A stretch of 14,550 nt of DNA from Pseudomonadota bacterium (GCA_023453335.1 JAEXTU010000006.1:1-14550), one strand, 5' to 3'; positions 1 to 6,466 are shown, numbered from the stretch's first letter. Program-made: numbers and translations. Notes: generated by a model from the letters alone, not told the origin.

Positions 1-73
1 CGCCAAGCTCAAGGCCCTGCGCGACGGCTTCAAGGCCTCGGGCGAAACGGCCGCCGCCGGGCGGCTGCAGTAG
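1..73 (+). CDS. C-terminal end of an unidentified protein (partial)
   Basis: The window opens inside a reading frame (frame 2) that ends at a TAG at 71-73. The 23 visible residues are AKLKALRDGFKASGETAAAG followed by RLQ. They are charged and Ala-rich and match no family I recognise. The frame is on the same strand as holB, 85 bases upstream of it, so the two could be cotranscribed, although a block of hairpins separates them. With so few residues, its being the end of a real gene is inferred only from the open frame and the hairpins directly after the stop. Confidence 0.45.
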   Translation, partial: AKLKALRDGFKASGETAAAGRLQ

Positions 74-75
74 CG

Positions 76-149
76 GGGGCTCTGCCCCAGGCCCCGGCAA
101 GGGGGCTCCTCGCCCCCTTGCAGCCCCCCGCCAGGGGGTAACTCCCTGG
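76..149. repeat. Three tandem GC-rich hairpins (intergenic palindromic element)
   Basis: Three consecutive inverted repeats fill the gap before holB. The first is GGGGC-TCT-GCCCC at 76-88. The second is CAAGGGGGC-TCCTC-GCCCCCTTG at 98-120, a perfect 9-bp stem. The third is CCAGGG at 131-136 with CCCTGG at 144-149. No T-run follows any stem, so these are not standard intrinsic terminators, although the middle hairpin could slow polymerase after the upstream stop codon. The arrangement resembles short palindromic repeats scattered between genes in GC-rich proteobacteria. Whether this unit recurs elsewhere in the genome cannot be seen here. Confidence 0.55.
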
Positions 150-158
150 ACCGTATCG

Positions 159-977
159 ATGGAAGACAGAATACGCACCATACTCGACCGCCTCGGCGCT
201 GAGCCGCCGCAGGTTCTGCTGTTTGAGGGCGGGTCGGCGGACGACCGGCAGGCTGCGGCGCTGTATTGGGCGCAGCGGCTGAACTGCGCCGCGGGCGTGC
301 GGGCCTGCGGGGAGTGCGCGGCGTGCGGGCAGATCGCGGCCGGGGTGTACCGGGACCTGTTCGTGTTCAATGGCCGCGAGGGCAACATCAAGGTGGAGGA
401 GGTGCGGGAGGCCATTCCCGTGTTCTCCCAGGCCCCGGCCGGGGGCAGGAAGCGGGTGGTGCTCTTCCTGGAAGGCCAGATGTTCACCGAGGCCACGGCC
501 AACACCCTGCTGAAATCGTTGGAAGAGCCCAACCCGGCCACCTGCTTCGTGCTCACCGCGCCGCAGCGGGAGCGGCTGCTGCCCACCCTGGTGTCCCGCT
601 CCTGGGTCATGACCCTGGCCTGGCCCGAGGCGGCTGGGCCGCAGGGTGAGGCCGGCGGGGAGTGGGTGGCGGCCCTGGCGGAGTTCGCGGCCACGGGCAA
701 GGGCTGGTTCGCCCGCACCGCGGGCAAGGGCGCGGTGGACAAGAACGCGGCCCTCTCTGCGGTGCTGGCCTGCCAGGCCGACCTGGCCCGGGCCATGCGC
801 GGCGAGGCCGGCCACGGCCTGGCTGCCGAACTGGATCGCGTGCTGGGGGCCGAGGGGCTGCGCAAACTGGATTTGGCCCTGGGCCACGCCCAGGACGCCC
901 TGACCCTGCCCACGCCGGTGAACCCGGCCCTGGTCCTGGACTGGCTGGCCACCCGGGTGCGTTCCTGGGTGGCGTAG
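159..977 (+). CDS. holB: DNA polymerase III subunit delta' (clamp-loader ATPase-like subunit)
   Basis: A 272-residue protein of the AAA+ clamp-loader family; delta' helps load the sliding clamp at the replication fork. Visible hallmarks are the zinc cysteines C43, C50, C53 and C56 (CX6CX2CX2C) and the segment NIKVEEVREAI around 76-86. The LLKSLEEP motif (117-124) and LPTLVSRS (141-148) match the LLKxLEEP and LxTxxSRC motifs of HolB/DnaX. There is no Walker A lysine: the region reads GGSADDRQ near 24-31, in keeping with delta' being a non-hydrolysing subunit. The usual SRC is SRS here. DnaX is less likely because of the short length and missing P-loop. The ATG at 159 has no clear Shine-Dalgarno sequence and lies just after a hairpin. 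The gene converges on the EAL gene with only 7 bases between stop codons. Confidence 0.88.
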   Translation: MEDRIRTILDRLGAEPPQVLLFEGGSADDRQAAALYWAQRLNCAAGVRACGECAACGQIAAGVYRDLFVFNGREGNIKVEEVREAIPVFSQAPAGGRKRVVLFLEGQMFTEATANTLLKSLEEPNPATCFVLTAPQRERLLPTLVSRSWVMTLAWPEAAGPQGEAGGEWVAALAEFAATGKGWFARTAGKGAVDKNAALSAVLACQADLARAMRGEAGHGLAAELDRVLGAEGLRKLDLALGHAQDALTLPTPVNPALVLDWLATRVRSWVA

Positions 978-984
978 TTCCCGC

Positions 985-2355
985 CTATTCCAGGTCTTCC
1001 TGCTCCACGCACAGGCAGTTCCGGGAGCCCCCCTTCCTGGGGGGGTGGGGCCGGGCCGCGTCCTTGGCCTGGGCCGCGGAATCGGCCCCGGTCTGGGCCA
1101 CGGCGGCGTGCACCTCGGAGGGTGTGGCGTCCAGGGCCTTCTGGCTCATGTCCACGCAGAGGATGTAGGTCAGGCCCAGGCACTCGAAGGTGCTGGCGAT
1201 GGTGGTGCAGAGGTTGCCGCTGGCGAGCGAGATGTAGGGCTCGGAGGTGAACTTCCTGAGCCCCGCGGACAGGGGCAGGAAATAGTCTTTGAGGGAGTGG
1301 TCCGCGCCGCATGGCGCGGGGTGGTAGATGAAGCGCCTCGTCTCGGAGATCTTCTCCGGGTTGCACACGCTGGAGGAGACCTGGATGCCGTGCTCGTCCA
1401 GGACGTAGAGGCACTCCAGGTCCTGGTGCGAGGATACCGCCTCGGCCAGGAGGCGGTCGAACTGGGCGGGCTCGCTGCACACCAGCTGGGCCACGGTGTT
1501 CTCCATGACGATGTCGTAGAGCTTGTGCTGGACCTTCTTGGCGTTGATCTTCTCGATCATGTGCGCCTTGAAGGTCTCGGCGGTCTTGCGGATGCGGGGG
1601 AGGAAGCTGAAGCGGGGGGCCTCGAACTCCCTGGGCTTGCAGAAGTAGAAGCCCTGGAAGATGTCCACGCCCAGCTCCATGAGGGTGAGCACCTCCTCCT
1701 GCCGCTCCACACCCTCGGCCACGGCCATGGCCCCCACGTTGCCCGCCAGGCGGACCAGGGACTTGGCGATCTCGTACTTGTGGTGCTCGGTGTCGATGTC
1801 CCGGATCAGCCCGCGGTCGATCTTGATGATGTCGGGCTTGATGGAGGAGATGCGGTCCAGGTTGGAGCGGCCCGCGCCGATGTCGTCCAGGGCGATGAGG
1901 AAGCCGTGCCCGCGGTAGGCGGTGATGAACTCGGCCAGGGCGGCCTCGTCCTTCACGTTGGACTCCAGGATCTCGATGATGACGTTGTTGGGGCTCACCC
2001 CGGCGTCCCGGACGCTGTTCAACAGGTGCCCGGAGCCCACGATGGCCCGGTAAAGCACCCGGGTGTCCAGGTTCAGGGAGAGGAGCAGGTCGCGCTTGGC
2101 CCGGTACAGGGGGGCGAAGCGCTCCACCGCCTTCTTGCGGCAGAGCCGGTCCAGGGCCAGGCGGTCCTTCTGGCTCTGGGCCAGGGAGAAGAGCACGGTG
2201 GGCGGGATCGCCAGGTTGGCCCCCTCCAGCACGCCGCGGGACAGGGCCTCCAGGCCGATGACCGCGCGGTTCTTGATGGAGACCAGGGGCTGGAAGTGGG
2301 TGAGGATGCTCTCGGCCGCGAGAATGGCGTCCAGGTTGAGTTCGAGGGGCTTCAT
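985..2355 (-). CDS. EAL-domain cyclic-di-GMP phosphodiesterase with C-terminal sensor-like domain
   Basis: A 456-residue protein. Residues 1-250 form an EAL domain, which hydrolyses cyclic di-GMP. The expected catalytic and metal residues are all present: E36-A-L-x-R40, N95, E128, D157-D158 (DDIGAG), K178 (IIKID), E214 (AEGVE) and Q234 (FQGFYFCKP), so it is probably active. A linker around 255-290 joins a second domain at about 290-405. Its features (HSLKDYF, SEPYISLASGNLCTTIAS, YILCVDM) look like a Cache/PAS-type ligand-sensing fold, an architecture reminiscent of Bacillus YkuI. No membrane segment is seen, so it is likely cytoplasmic. The tail after 405 is low-complexity, ending in a Cys pair (CLC). 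The start has no Shine-Dalgarno sequence. The frame is the same as the PII gene 42 bases upstream, so translation may be coupled to it. Confidence 0.88.
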   Translation of the reverse strand: MKPLELNLDAILAAESILTHFQPLVSIKNRAVIGLEALSRGVLEGANLAIPPTVLFSLAQSQKDRLALDRLCRKKAVERFAPLYRAKRDLLLSLNLDTRVLYRAIVGSGHLLNSVRDAGVSPNNVIIEILESNVKDEAALAEFITAYRGHGFLIALDDIGAGRSNLDRISSIKPDIIKIDRGLIRDIDTEHHKYEIAKSLVRLAGNVGAMAVAEGVERQEEVLTLMELGVDIFQGFYFCKPREFEAPRFSFLPRIRKTAETFKAHMIEKINAKKVQHKLYDIVMENTVAQLVCSEPAQFDRLLAEAVSSHQDLECLYVLDEHGIQVSSSVCNPEKISETRRFIYHPAPCGADHSLKDYFLPLSAGLRKFTSEPYISLASGNLCTTIASTFECLGLTYILCVDMSQKALDATPSEVHAAVAQTGADSAAQAKDAARPHPPRKGGSRNCLCVEQEDLE

Positions 2356-2397
2356 ACGGGAGGGGTTGGGGTTTTTGAGACAGCGGGGAGCCTCCGG

Positions 2398-2727
2398 TTA
2401 GATGTCGGTGTCTCCGGTACGCACGCGCATGGCCTGGGCGATGTCCAGGACGAAGACCACGCCGTCGCCCTCCTTGCCGGTCTTGGCCCCGGCGGAGATG
2501 GCGGCCATGGCGTCCTCGACCAGCTCATCCCTGACGCCGATCTCGATGCGCACCTTCTTGAGCAGGTTCACCTCCATGACCACGCCGCGGTAGGTCTCGG
2601 TGAAGCCCTTCTGGCGGCCCGCGCCCAGGATGTTGGTCACGGACATGCTGTAGATGTTCTTGGCGTAGAGCGCCTGCTTGACCGCGGTCAGGCGTTCCGG
2701 CCGGATGTAGGCGATGAGGAGTTTCAT
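2398..2727 (-). CDS. glnK: Nitrogen regulatory protein PII (GlnK type), lacking Tyr51
   Basis: A 109-residue PII signal protein, which binds ATP/ADP and 2-oxoglutarate and typically gates the ammonium channel encoded next to it. It aligns without gaps to E. coli GlnB through residue 105: GRQKG at 37-41, TETYRG at 43-48, K58, TGKEGDG at 83-89, and R101/R103. Two key positions differ. Position 51, the uridylylated tyrosine of the T-loop, is Met, and position 90, a lysine that contacts nucleotide phosphate, is Val. Control by GlnD uridylylation is therefore unlikely, but ligand-controlled blocking of Amt remains possible. The start ATG at 2727 follows a clear AAGGAG. The gene lies 17 bases downstream of amt, the classic amt-glnK pairing. 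A NifI-like PII is a less likely alternative because the partner is amt. Confidence 0.93.
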   Translation of the reverse strand: MKLLIAYIRPERLTAVKQALYAKNIYSMSVTNILGAGRQKGFTETYRGVVMEVNLLKKVRIEIGVRDELVEDAMAAISAGAKTGKEGDGVVFVLDIAQAMRVRTGDTDI

Positions 2728-2744
2728 GCGGGGCTCCTTGCGGC

Positions 2745-4115
2745 TTACTCGTTGGAAAAGGTCTGGAAGCCGCTGTAGGCTTCGCTGCCGTGTGCGGTGA
2801 TGTCAAGGCCCTTGAGCTCCTCCTCGGTGCTGGCGCGCAGGCCGAAGCTGGCCTTGAGCGCCTGCATGGCGATGAAGCCCATGCCGAAGGCCCAAACGAA
2901 CACCGCGGCCACGCCGATGGCCTGGGTGATGAAGGGGCCGATGCCGCCGCCGTAGAACAGGCCGGCGGTGCGGCCGTAGTCCGGGGAGGCGAGCAGGCCG
3001 GCCATGAGCGTGCCGTAGGCCCCGCACACGCCATGCACGGACACCGCGCCCACCGGGTCGTCAATCCTGAGCACCCGGTCGACGAAGACCACCGAGAACA
3101 CCACCACGATGCCCGCGCCGCAGCCGATGATGAGCGAGCCCACCGGGGAGACCTCGAAGCAGCCGGCGGTGATGGCCACCAGGCCGGCCAGGGCCCCGTT
3201 CATGGTCATGGACATGTCCGGCTTGCCGAAGCGGATCCAGGCGGTGGCCATGGCGCCCAGCATGCCTGCGCAGGCGGCTAGGTTGGTGTTCACCGCGATG
3301 TAGCCGATGCTGCCGTCGACCGTGGCCGTGGAGCCGGGGTTGAACCCGAACCAGCCGAACCAGAGGATGAACACCCCCAGGCCGGCCAGGGGGAGGTTGT
3401 GGCCGGGAATGGCCCTGGCCGTGCCGTCGGCCGCGTACTTGCCCAGGCGGGGACCCAGGACCATGGCCCCGGCCAGGGCCACCCAGCCGCCCACCGAGTG
3501 CACCACGGTGGAGCCGGCGAAGTCCATGAAGCCCATGGCCGAGAGCCAGCCTCCGCCCCAGGCCCAGTGGCCGGAGATGGGGTAGATGAGGCCGGTGACC
3601 AGGGCGCTCACCAGCATGCAGGCGCCAAGCCTGGCGCGCTCGGCCATGGCGCTGGACGCGATGGTGGCCGTGATGGCCGCGAACACCGACTGGAAGAACC
3701 AGTAGGCGATGGTCCACTGCCCGTCGGCGTCCAGGCCGGTGAACCCGGACAGGGCGAAGCCCGAGGTGCCCAGGAACCCGCCCAGGTCGGTGCCGAACAT
3801 GAGCGCGAACCCGAACAGGAAGAACATGGGCGTGCCGGCGGCGAAGTCCAGGAAGTTCTTCAGCATGATGCTGCCGGCGTTCTTGGCCCGGGTGAAACCG
3901 CACTCCACCAGGGCGAATCCCGCCTGCATGAACATCACCAGGACGCCGGCGAGCAGCATCCAGAGGATGTTGGCATTGGCCTGCGAGAGAAATTCGGGTG
4001 CGGCGGCGGCCTCAACGGCCAGCGCCGGGGCCGGCGCAAAGGCCAGCACGGCCACGGCCGCCCACCCGAGGGCCTGGGTCGGGCGCAGGGCGCCCAGGAG
4101 CCTGGGATTCAACAT
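2745..4115 (-). CDS. amt: Ammonium transporter (Amt/MEP/Rh family)
   Basis: A 456-residue inner-membrane ammonium channel. Residues 1-33 look like a signal peptide ending near ALA-VEA, as in AmtB. The rest is a series of hydrophobic helices. The twin pore histidines are H206 (DFAGSTVVHSVGGW) and H361 (SVHGVCGAYGT), with D198 in the DFAGS motif. The cytosolic tail (about 425-456) contains EEELKGLD, the usual PII-interacting tail. The frame is open upstream to 4298, but I chose the ATG at 4115 because it gives the signal peptide directly and follows a GAGG, and because the longer form would run through the sigma-54 promoter. The gene is followed after 17 bases by PII, so the pair should be cotranscribed. 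Confidence 0.93.
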   Translation of the reverse strand: MLNPRLLGALRPTQALGWAAVAVLAFAPAPALAVEAAAAPEFLSQANANILWMLLAGVLVMFMQAGFALVECGFTRAKNAGSIMLKNFLDFAAGTPMFFLFGFALMFGTDLGGFLGTSGFALSGFTGLDADGQWTIAYWFFQSVFAAITATIASSAMAERARLGACMLVSALVTGLIYPISGHWAWGGGWLSAMGFMDFAGSTVVHSVGGWVALAGAMVLGPRLGKYAADGTARAIPGHNLPLAGLGVFILWFGWFGFNPGSTATVDGSIGYIAVNTNLAACAGMLGAMATAWIRFGKPDMSMTMNGALAGLVAITAGCFEVSPVGSLIIGCGAGIVVVFSVVFVDRVLRIDDPVGAVSVHGVCGAYGTLMAGLLASPDYGRTAGLFYGGGIGPFITQAIGVAAVFVWAFGMGFIAMQALKASFGLRASTEEELKGLDITAHGSEAYSGFQTFSNE

Positions 4116-4175
4116 ACAGCCTCGTTGCTCTGTCTTGCCGAGCGTGGTTGTGGCCCGGCCGAACGCGGTCCCGCG

Positions 4176-4191
4176 AGCAAGGACCGGGCCA
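4176..4191 (-). promoter_or_regulatory. Sigma-54 (RpoN) promoter for amt-glnK
   Basis: Read on the minus strand the site is TGGCCC-GGTCC-TTGCT, against the consensus TGGCAC-N5-TTGCW. It differs at one position, and the invariant GG and GC are exactly 10 bases apart. Transcription would start near 4164, giving a leader of about 50 bases before the amt ATG. Sigma-54 control of amt-glnK by an NtrC-type activator is common in proteobacteria. I do not see a clear activator-binding palindrome upstream. Confidence 0.7.
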
Positions 4192-4385
4192 AACCTAGCA
4201 TAAGCTGAAATAGTTACATATTTATTTCTTGCCCCGGGTTTCTCCCCCCGTATTTTCATCACTTTTTTTGCAAAAAAGAAAATGCTCCGTTTACTCATTT
4301 TCTACTGTTTTGTTATTTTAATCTTGACTTCCCAAGCCCGTTCTACCCCGCGCCCCCGGCCTCATCCGCAGCTCCTCCCGCAGAA
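4192..4385. other. AT-rich divergent intergenic region
   Basis: This stretch between the amt promoter and the aromatic operon leader contains no supported gene. It includes an unusually AT-rich patch (about 4200-4330) with A and T runs, in sharp contrast to its surroundings. Such a patch suits activator binding or DNA bending for the sigma-54 promoter, or a promoter for the plus-strand operon. A weak plus-strand match, TTTACT at 4290-4295 with TATTTT at 4314-4319 (18-base spacer), is possible but not convincing. Confidence 0.4.
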
Positions 4386-4420
4386 TTGTCTTGACAACAT
4401 CCCGGCCCGGGGCGTAGAGG
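4386..4420 (+). promoter_or_regulatory. Candidate promoter and overlapping palindrome for the aromatic operon
   Basis: A perfect -35 hexamer TTGACA (4391-4396) lies inside a short palindrome TTGTC-TT-GACAA (4386-4397). The best -10 candidate, TAGAGG at 4415-4420 (18-base spacer), is poor, and it would start the RNA only a few bases before the leader ORF ATG. The palindrome over the -35 could be a repressor operator. If the real promoter lies further upstream in the AT-rich patch, the GAGG at 4417-4420 instead serves as the Shine-Dalgarno sequence of the leader ORF. The two readings exclude each other. Confidence 0.35.
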
Positions 4421-4428
4421 CCGCAATC

Positions 4429-4515
4429 ATGCGCTTCAACAGCCCCGCCCCCATGTACTTTTGGTATTTTTGGTTTATGCCCGCCTGTGGCCGGGAGGGG
4501 TGCGGACTGCTCTAA
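4429..4515 (+). CDS. Aromatic leader peptide of the attenuator (Tyr/Phe/Trp-rich)
   Basis: A 28-residue ORF: MRFNSPAP, then M-Y-F-W-Y-F-W-F-M, then PACGREGCGLL and TAA. Seven consecutive codons (4456-4476) encode Tyr, Phe, Trp, Tyr, Phe, Trp and Phe. This is the signature of a leader peptide at which ribosomes stall when any aromatic aminoacyl-tRNA is scarce. The ATG at 4429 has GAGG 8 bases upstream and is the likely start. An in-frame ATG at 4453, directly before the aromatic run, has no Shine-Dalgarno sequence. The peptide itself probably has no function. The ORF sits 132 bases upstream of the first structural gene, and its stop codon lies between the competing RNA segments. Confidence 0.85.
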   Translation: MRFNSPAPMYFWYFWFMPACGREGCGLL

Positions 4516-4581
4516 CAAGCGCGCAAAGGACAAACCCCGAAGGGCCGCAGGCAGCACAAGCCGGCGGCCCTTCGTGTTTCT
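4443..4581 (+). promoter_or_regulatory. Transcription attenuator responding to Phe, Tyr and Trp
   Basis: Four RNA segments can pair in the classic 1:2, 2:3, 3:4 manner. In 1:2, 4443-4450 pairs with 4493-4500 (seven G-C pairs, one mismatch), enclosing the aromatic codons. In 2:3, GCCTGTGGCC (4483-4492) pairs with GGCCGCAGGC (4543-4552), ten pairs with one wobble, and GGGGT (4497-4501) pairs with ACCCC (4534-4538) across a 4x4 internal loop. In 3:4, 4538-4548 pairs with 4564-4574, a perfect 11 bp followed by TGTTTCT. 2:3 and 3:4 exclude each other. A ribosome stalled on the aromatic run blocks segment 1 and allows the antiterminator; one reaching the stop codon covers segment 2 and allows the terminator. 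Pairings are seen in the sequence; the function is inferred by analogy with the enterobacterial trp and phe leaders. Confidence 0.75.
4538..4581 (+). terminator. Attenuator terminator hairpin before the aromatic operon
   Basis: CGAAGGGCCGC (4538-4548) and GCGGCCCTTCG (4564-4574) form a perfect 11-bp stem with a 15-base loop. The tail TGTTTCT is only moderately T-rich, so termination may be partial. It lies 67 bases before the first structural gene, where an unconditional terminator would make no sense; a regulated one would. Confidence 0.65.
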
Positions 4582-4647
4582 GGAATCACGCGGGACCCCG
4601 GCCGCCGGCCAGCGGCCCGACGGGACAACCGAGCAAGGAGGAAACCC

Positions 4648-5457
4648 ATGCTCCTGGGCAAGGCGGTGCGCCTCGAGCGCATCTTCAACCGCAACACCGG
4701 ACGGACCATCATCGTCCCCATGGACCACGGCGTCTCGGTGGGTCCCATCTACGGCCTCGTGGACCTCAAGGACACGGTGAACGACATCGCCGAGGGCGGG
4801 GCCAACGCCGTGCTCATGCACAAGGGCATGCCCCGCTGCACCCACCGCGGCCGCGGCAAGGACGTGGGCCTCATCGTCCACCTCTCGGCCTCCACCTCGC
4901 TGTCCCCCTACCCCAACTCCAAGGTCATGGTCGGCTCCGTGGAGGACGCCCTGCGCCTGGGCGCGGACGGCGTGTCCATCCACGTAAACCTGGGCGACGA
5001 GAACGAGGGCCACATGCTCCAGTGCCTGGGCGACCTCACCTCCCGCGCCACCGAGTGGGGCATGCCGGTGCTGGCCATGATGTACGCCCGCGGCGAGAAG
5101 ATCACCAACCCCTACGACCCCGGGGTGGTGGCCCACTGCGCCCGGGTGGGCGTGGAGCTGGGCGCGGACGTGATCAAGGTGCCCTACACCGGCGACATCA
5201 AGAGCTTCGCCACCGTGGTGGACGCCTGCTGCGTGCCAGTGGTCATCGCCGGCGGCCCCAAGATGGACTCGGACCTGGAGCTGCTGCGCATGGTGCACGA
5301 CTCGGTGCAGGCCGGCGGCGCGGGCCTGTCCGTGGGCCGCAACATCTTCCAGCACCAGACCGTGACCAAGCTCATGCGGGCGCTCAACGGCATCGTGCAC
5401 CTGGACTGGGACCTGGACCAGGCCGAGGAGTTCATGAACACCGGGGTGACCCGATGA
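4648..5457 (+). CDS. aroA': 2-amino-3,7-dideoxy-D-threo-hept-6-ulosonate (ADTH) synthase
   Basis: A 269-residue class I (Schiff-base) aldolase of the DhnA/MJ0400 family. In the non-canonical route to dehydroquinate it condenses a 6-deoxy-5-ketofructose phosphate with L-aspartate semialdehyde, replacing DAHP synthase. Visible features: PMDHGVS at 24-30 with D26, MYARGEK at 145-151 with the conserved Tyr146, the Schiff-base lysine K177 in GADVIKVPY, and phosphate-binding loops AGGPK (201-205) and SVGRNIFQ (228-235). The length matches the family. The ATG at 4648 follows a strong AAGGAGG with a 6-base spacer. The gene overlaps the next by 4 bases (ATGA). Fructose-bisphosphate aldolase of the same family is the main alternative, but the neighbouring 3-dehydroquinate synthase II decides for the aromatic role. 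Confidence 0.9.
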   Translation: MLLGKAVRLERIFNRNTGRTIIVPMDHGVSVGPIYGLVDLKDTVNDIAEGGANAVLMHKGMPRCTHRGRGKDVGLIVHLSASTSLSPYPNSKVMVGSVEDALRLGADGVSIHVNLGDENEGHMLQCLGDLTSRATEWGMPVLAMMYARGEKITNPYDPGVVAHCARVGVELGADVIKVPYTGDIKSFATVVDACCVPVVIAGGPKMDSDLELLRMVHDSVQAGGAGLSVGRNIFQHQTVTKLMRALNGIVHLDWDLDQAEEFMNTGVTR

Positions 5458-6464
5458 GCGCCTCCAAGAAGATCTTCGTGCGGGCCATGCCCTACGCCAA
5501 GAAGCTGGTGACCCTGGCCCTGGAGTCCGGGGTGGACGGCCTGCTGGTGGACGAGAAGGACGCGGACAAGGTCACCGCCCTGGGCCGCACCCAGGCGCTC
5601 ACCCCCGCCGACCTGGTGGAGGTGGACATCCGCAGCAAGGCCGACGAGGAGGCCGCCTCCGCGGCCCTGGGCAAGGGCCGCGCCGTGGTGCTCAAGCAGG
5701 GCTGGGAGATCATTCCGGTGGAGAACATCCTTGCCCAGGCCGGGGCCCTGGCCGGGACCTGCGGCGGATTGGGCGTGGGCGCGGAAGTGGAGTCCCTGGA
5801 CCGGGCGGTGCTGGCCGCCGGCATCCTGGAGCGCGGGGTGGACTTCCTGGTGGTGCTGCCCGAGGCCGCCGCGGACCTCAAGAAGATCGTGGCCGAGCTC
5901 AAGCTCTCCCAGGGGACCCTGCCCCTGGAGGCCGCCACCGTCACCGCGGTGCGCCACGCCGGCCTGGGCCACCGGGTGTGCGTGGACACCCTGTCCATGC
6001 TGCGCACCGGCCAGGGCATGCTGGTGGGCAACTCCAGCGCCTTCACCTACCTGGTGCACGCCGAGACCGAGTCCAACCCCTACGTGGCGGCGCGGCCCTT
6101 CAGGGTCAACGCCGGCGCGGTGCACGCCTACTGCGTGCGGCCCGGGGACCGGACTTCGTATTTGGAGGAACTGGCCGCGGGCAGCGAGGTGCTCATCGTG
6201 GACGCCGGGGGCAAGACCTCGCTGGCCACCGTGGGCCGGGTCAAGGTGGAGGTGCGGCCCATGCTGCTCATCTCCGCCCGCACCCAGGACGGCCGCGAGG
6301 GCGCGGTGTTCCTGCAGAACGCCGAGACCATCCGCCTGACCCGGCCGGACGGCAAACCGGTCTCGGTGGTGGCAATCAAGGAAGGGGACGAGGTCCTGGT
6401 GCGCACGGATGCGGCCGGCCGCCATTTCGGCATGCGCATCTGCGAGGACATCAAGGAGGGCTAG
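5454..6464 (+). CDS. aroB': 3-dehydroquinate synthase II (AroB', MJ1249 family)
   Basis: A 336-residue protein. The family oxidatively deaminates and cyclises ADTH to 3-dehydroquinate using NAD+, so it replaces AroB, to which it is unrelated in sequence. The most typical stretch is at 177-226: VDTLSMLRTGQGMLVGNSS, then ESNPYVAARPFRVNAGAVHAY, which holds the conserved core of the family. The C-terminal part (about 245-333) is beta-rich, with GREGAVFLQNAETIRL and GRHFGMRI. The start ATG at 5454 overlaps the previous stop as ATGA, implying translational coupling. Finding both members of this pathway side by side makes each assignment firmer. Confidence 0.92.
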   Translation: MSASKKIFVRAMPYAKKLVTLALESGVDGLLVDEKDADKVTALGRTQALTPADLVEVDIRSKADEEAASAALGKGRAVVLKQGWEIIPVENILAQAGALAGTCGGLGVGAEVESLDRAVLAAGILERGVDFLVVLPEAAADLKKIVAELKLSQGTLPLEAATVTAVRHAGLGHRVCVDTLSMLRTGQGMLVGNSSAFTYLVHAETESNPYVAARPFRVNAGAVHAYCVRPGDRTSYLEELAAGSEVLIVDAGGKTSLATVGRVKVEVRPMLLISARTQDGREGAVFLQNAETIRLTRPDGKPVSVVAIKEGDEVLVRTDAAGRHFGMRICEDIKEG

Positions 6465-6466
6465 CC

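Noticed and set aside
159..977. Missing Walker A lysine in HolB as a sign of a broken gene
   Set aside because: Delta' subunits commonly lack a working P-loop, and the zinc cysteines, the LLKSLEEP motif and the full length are intact.
1028..1045. Hairpin CCCCCC-TTCCT-GGGGGG near the convergent holB and EAL ends as a bidirectional terminator
   Set aside because: It lies inside the EAL coding sequence and has no T-run on either strand. It is most likely chance in a GC-rich low-complexity tail.
1045..2778. A 577-codon plus-strand open frame opposite the EAL and PII genes
   Set aside because: Its translation is low-complexity and rich in Gly, Val, His and Leu with no domain. It is the antisense shadow of well-supported genes in GC-rich DNA.
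4116..4298. N-terminal extension of amt to an ATG at 4298
   Set aside because: The extra 61 residues resemble no Amt protein, would precede an apparent signal peptide and would run through the sigma-54 promoter at 4176-4191. The ATG at 4115 is better.
4282..4452. Upstream extension of the leader ORF to an ATG at 4282 (77 codons)
   Set aside because: It would cross the candidate -35 box, and the part before 4429 has no aromatic pattern. The ATG at 4429 has a Shine-Dalgarno sequence at the right distance.
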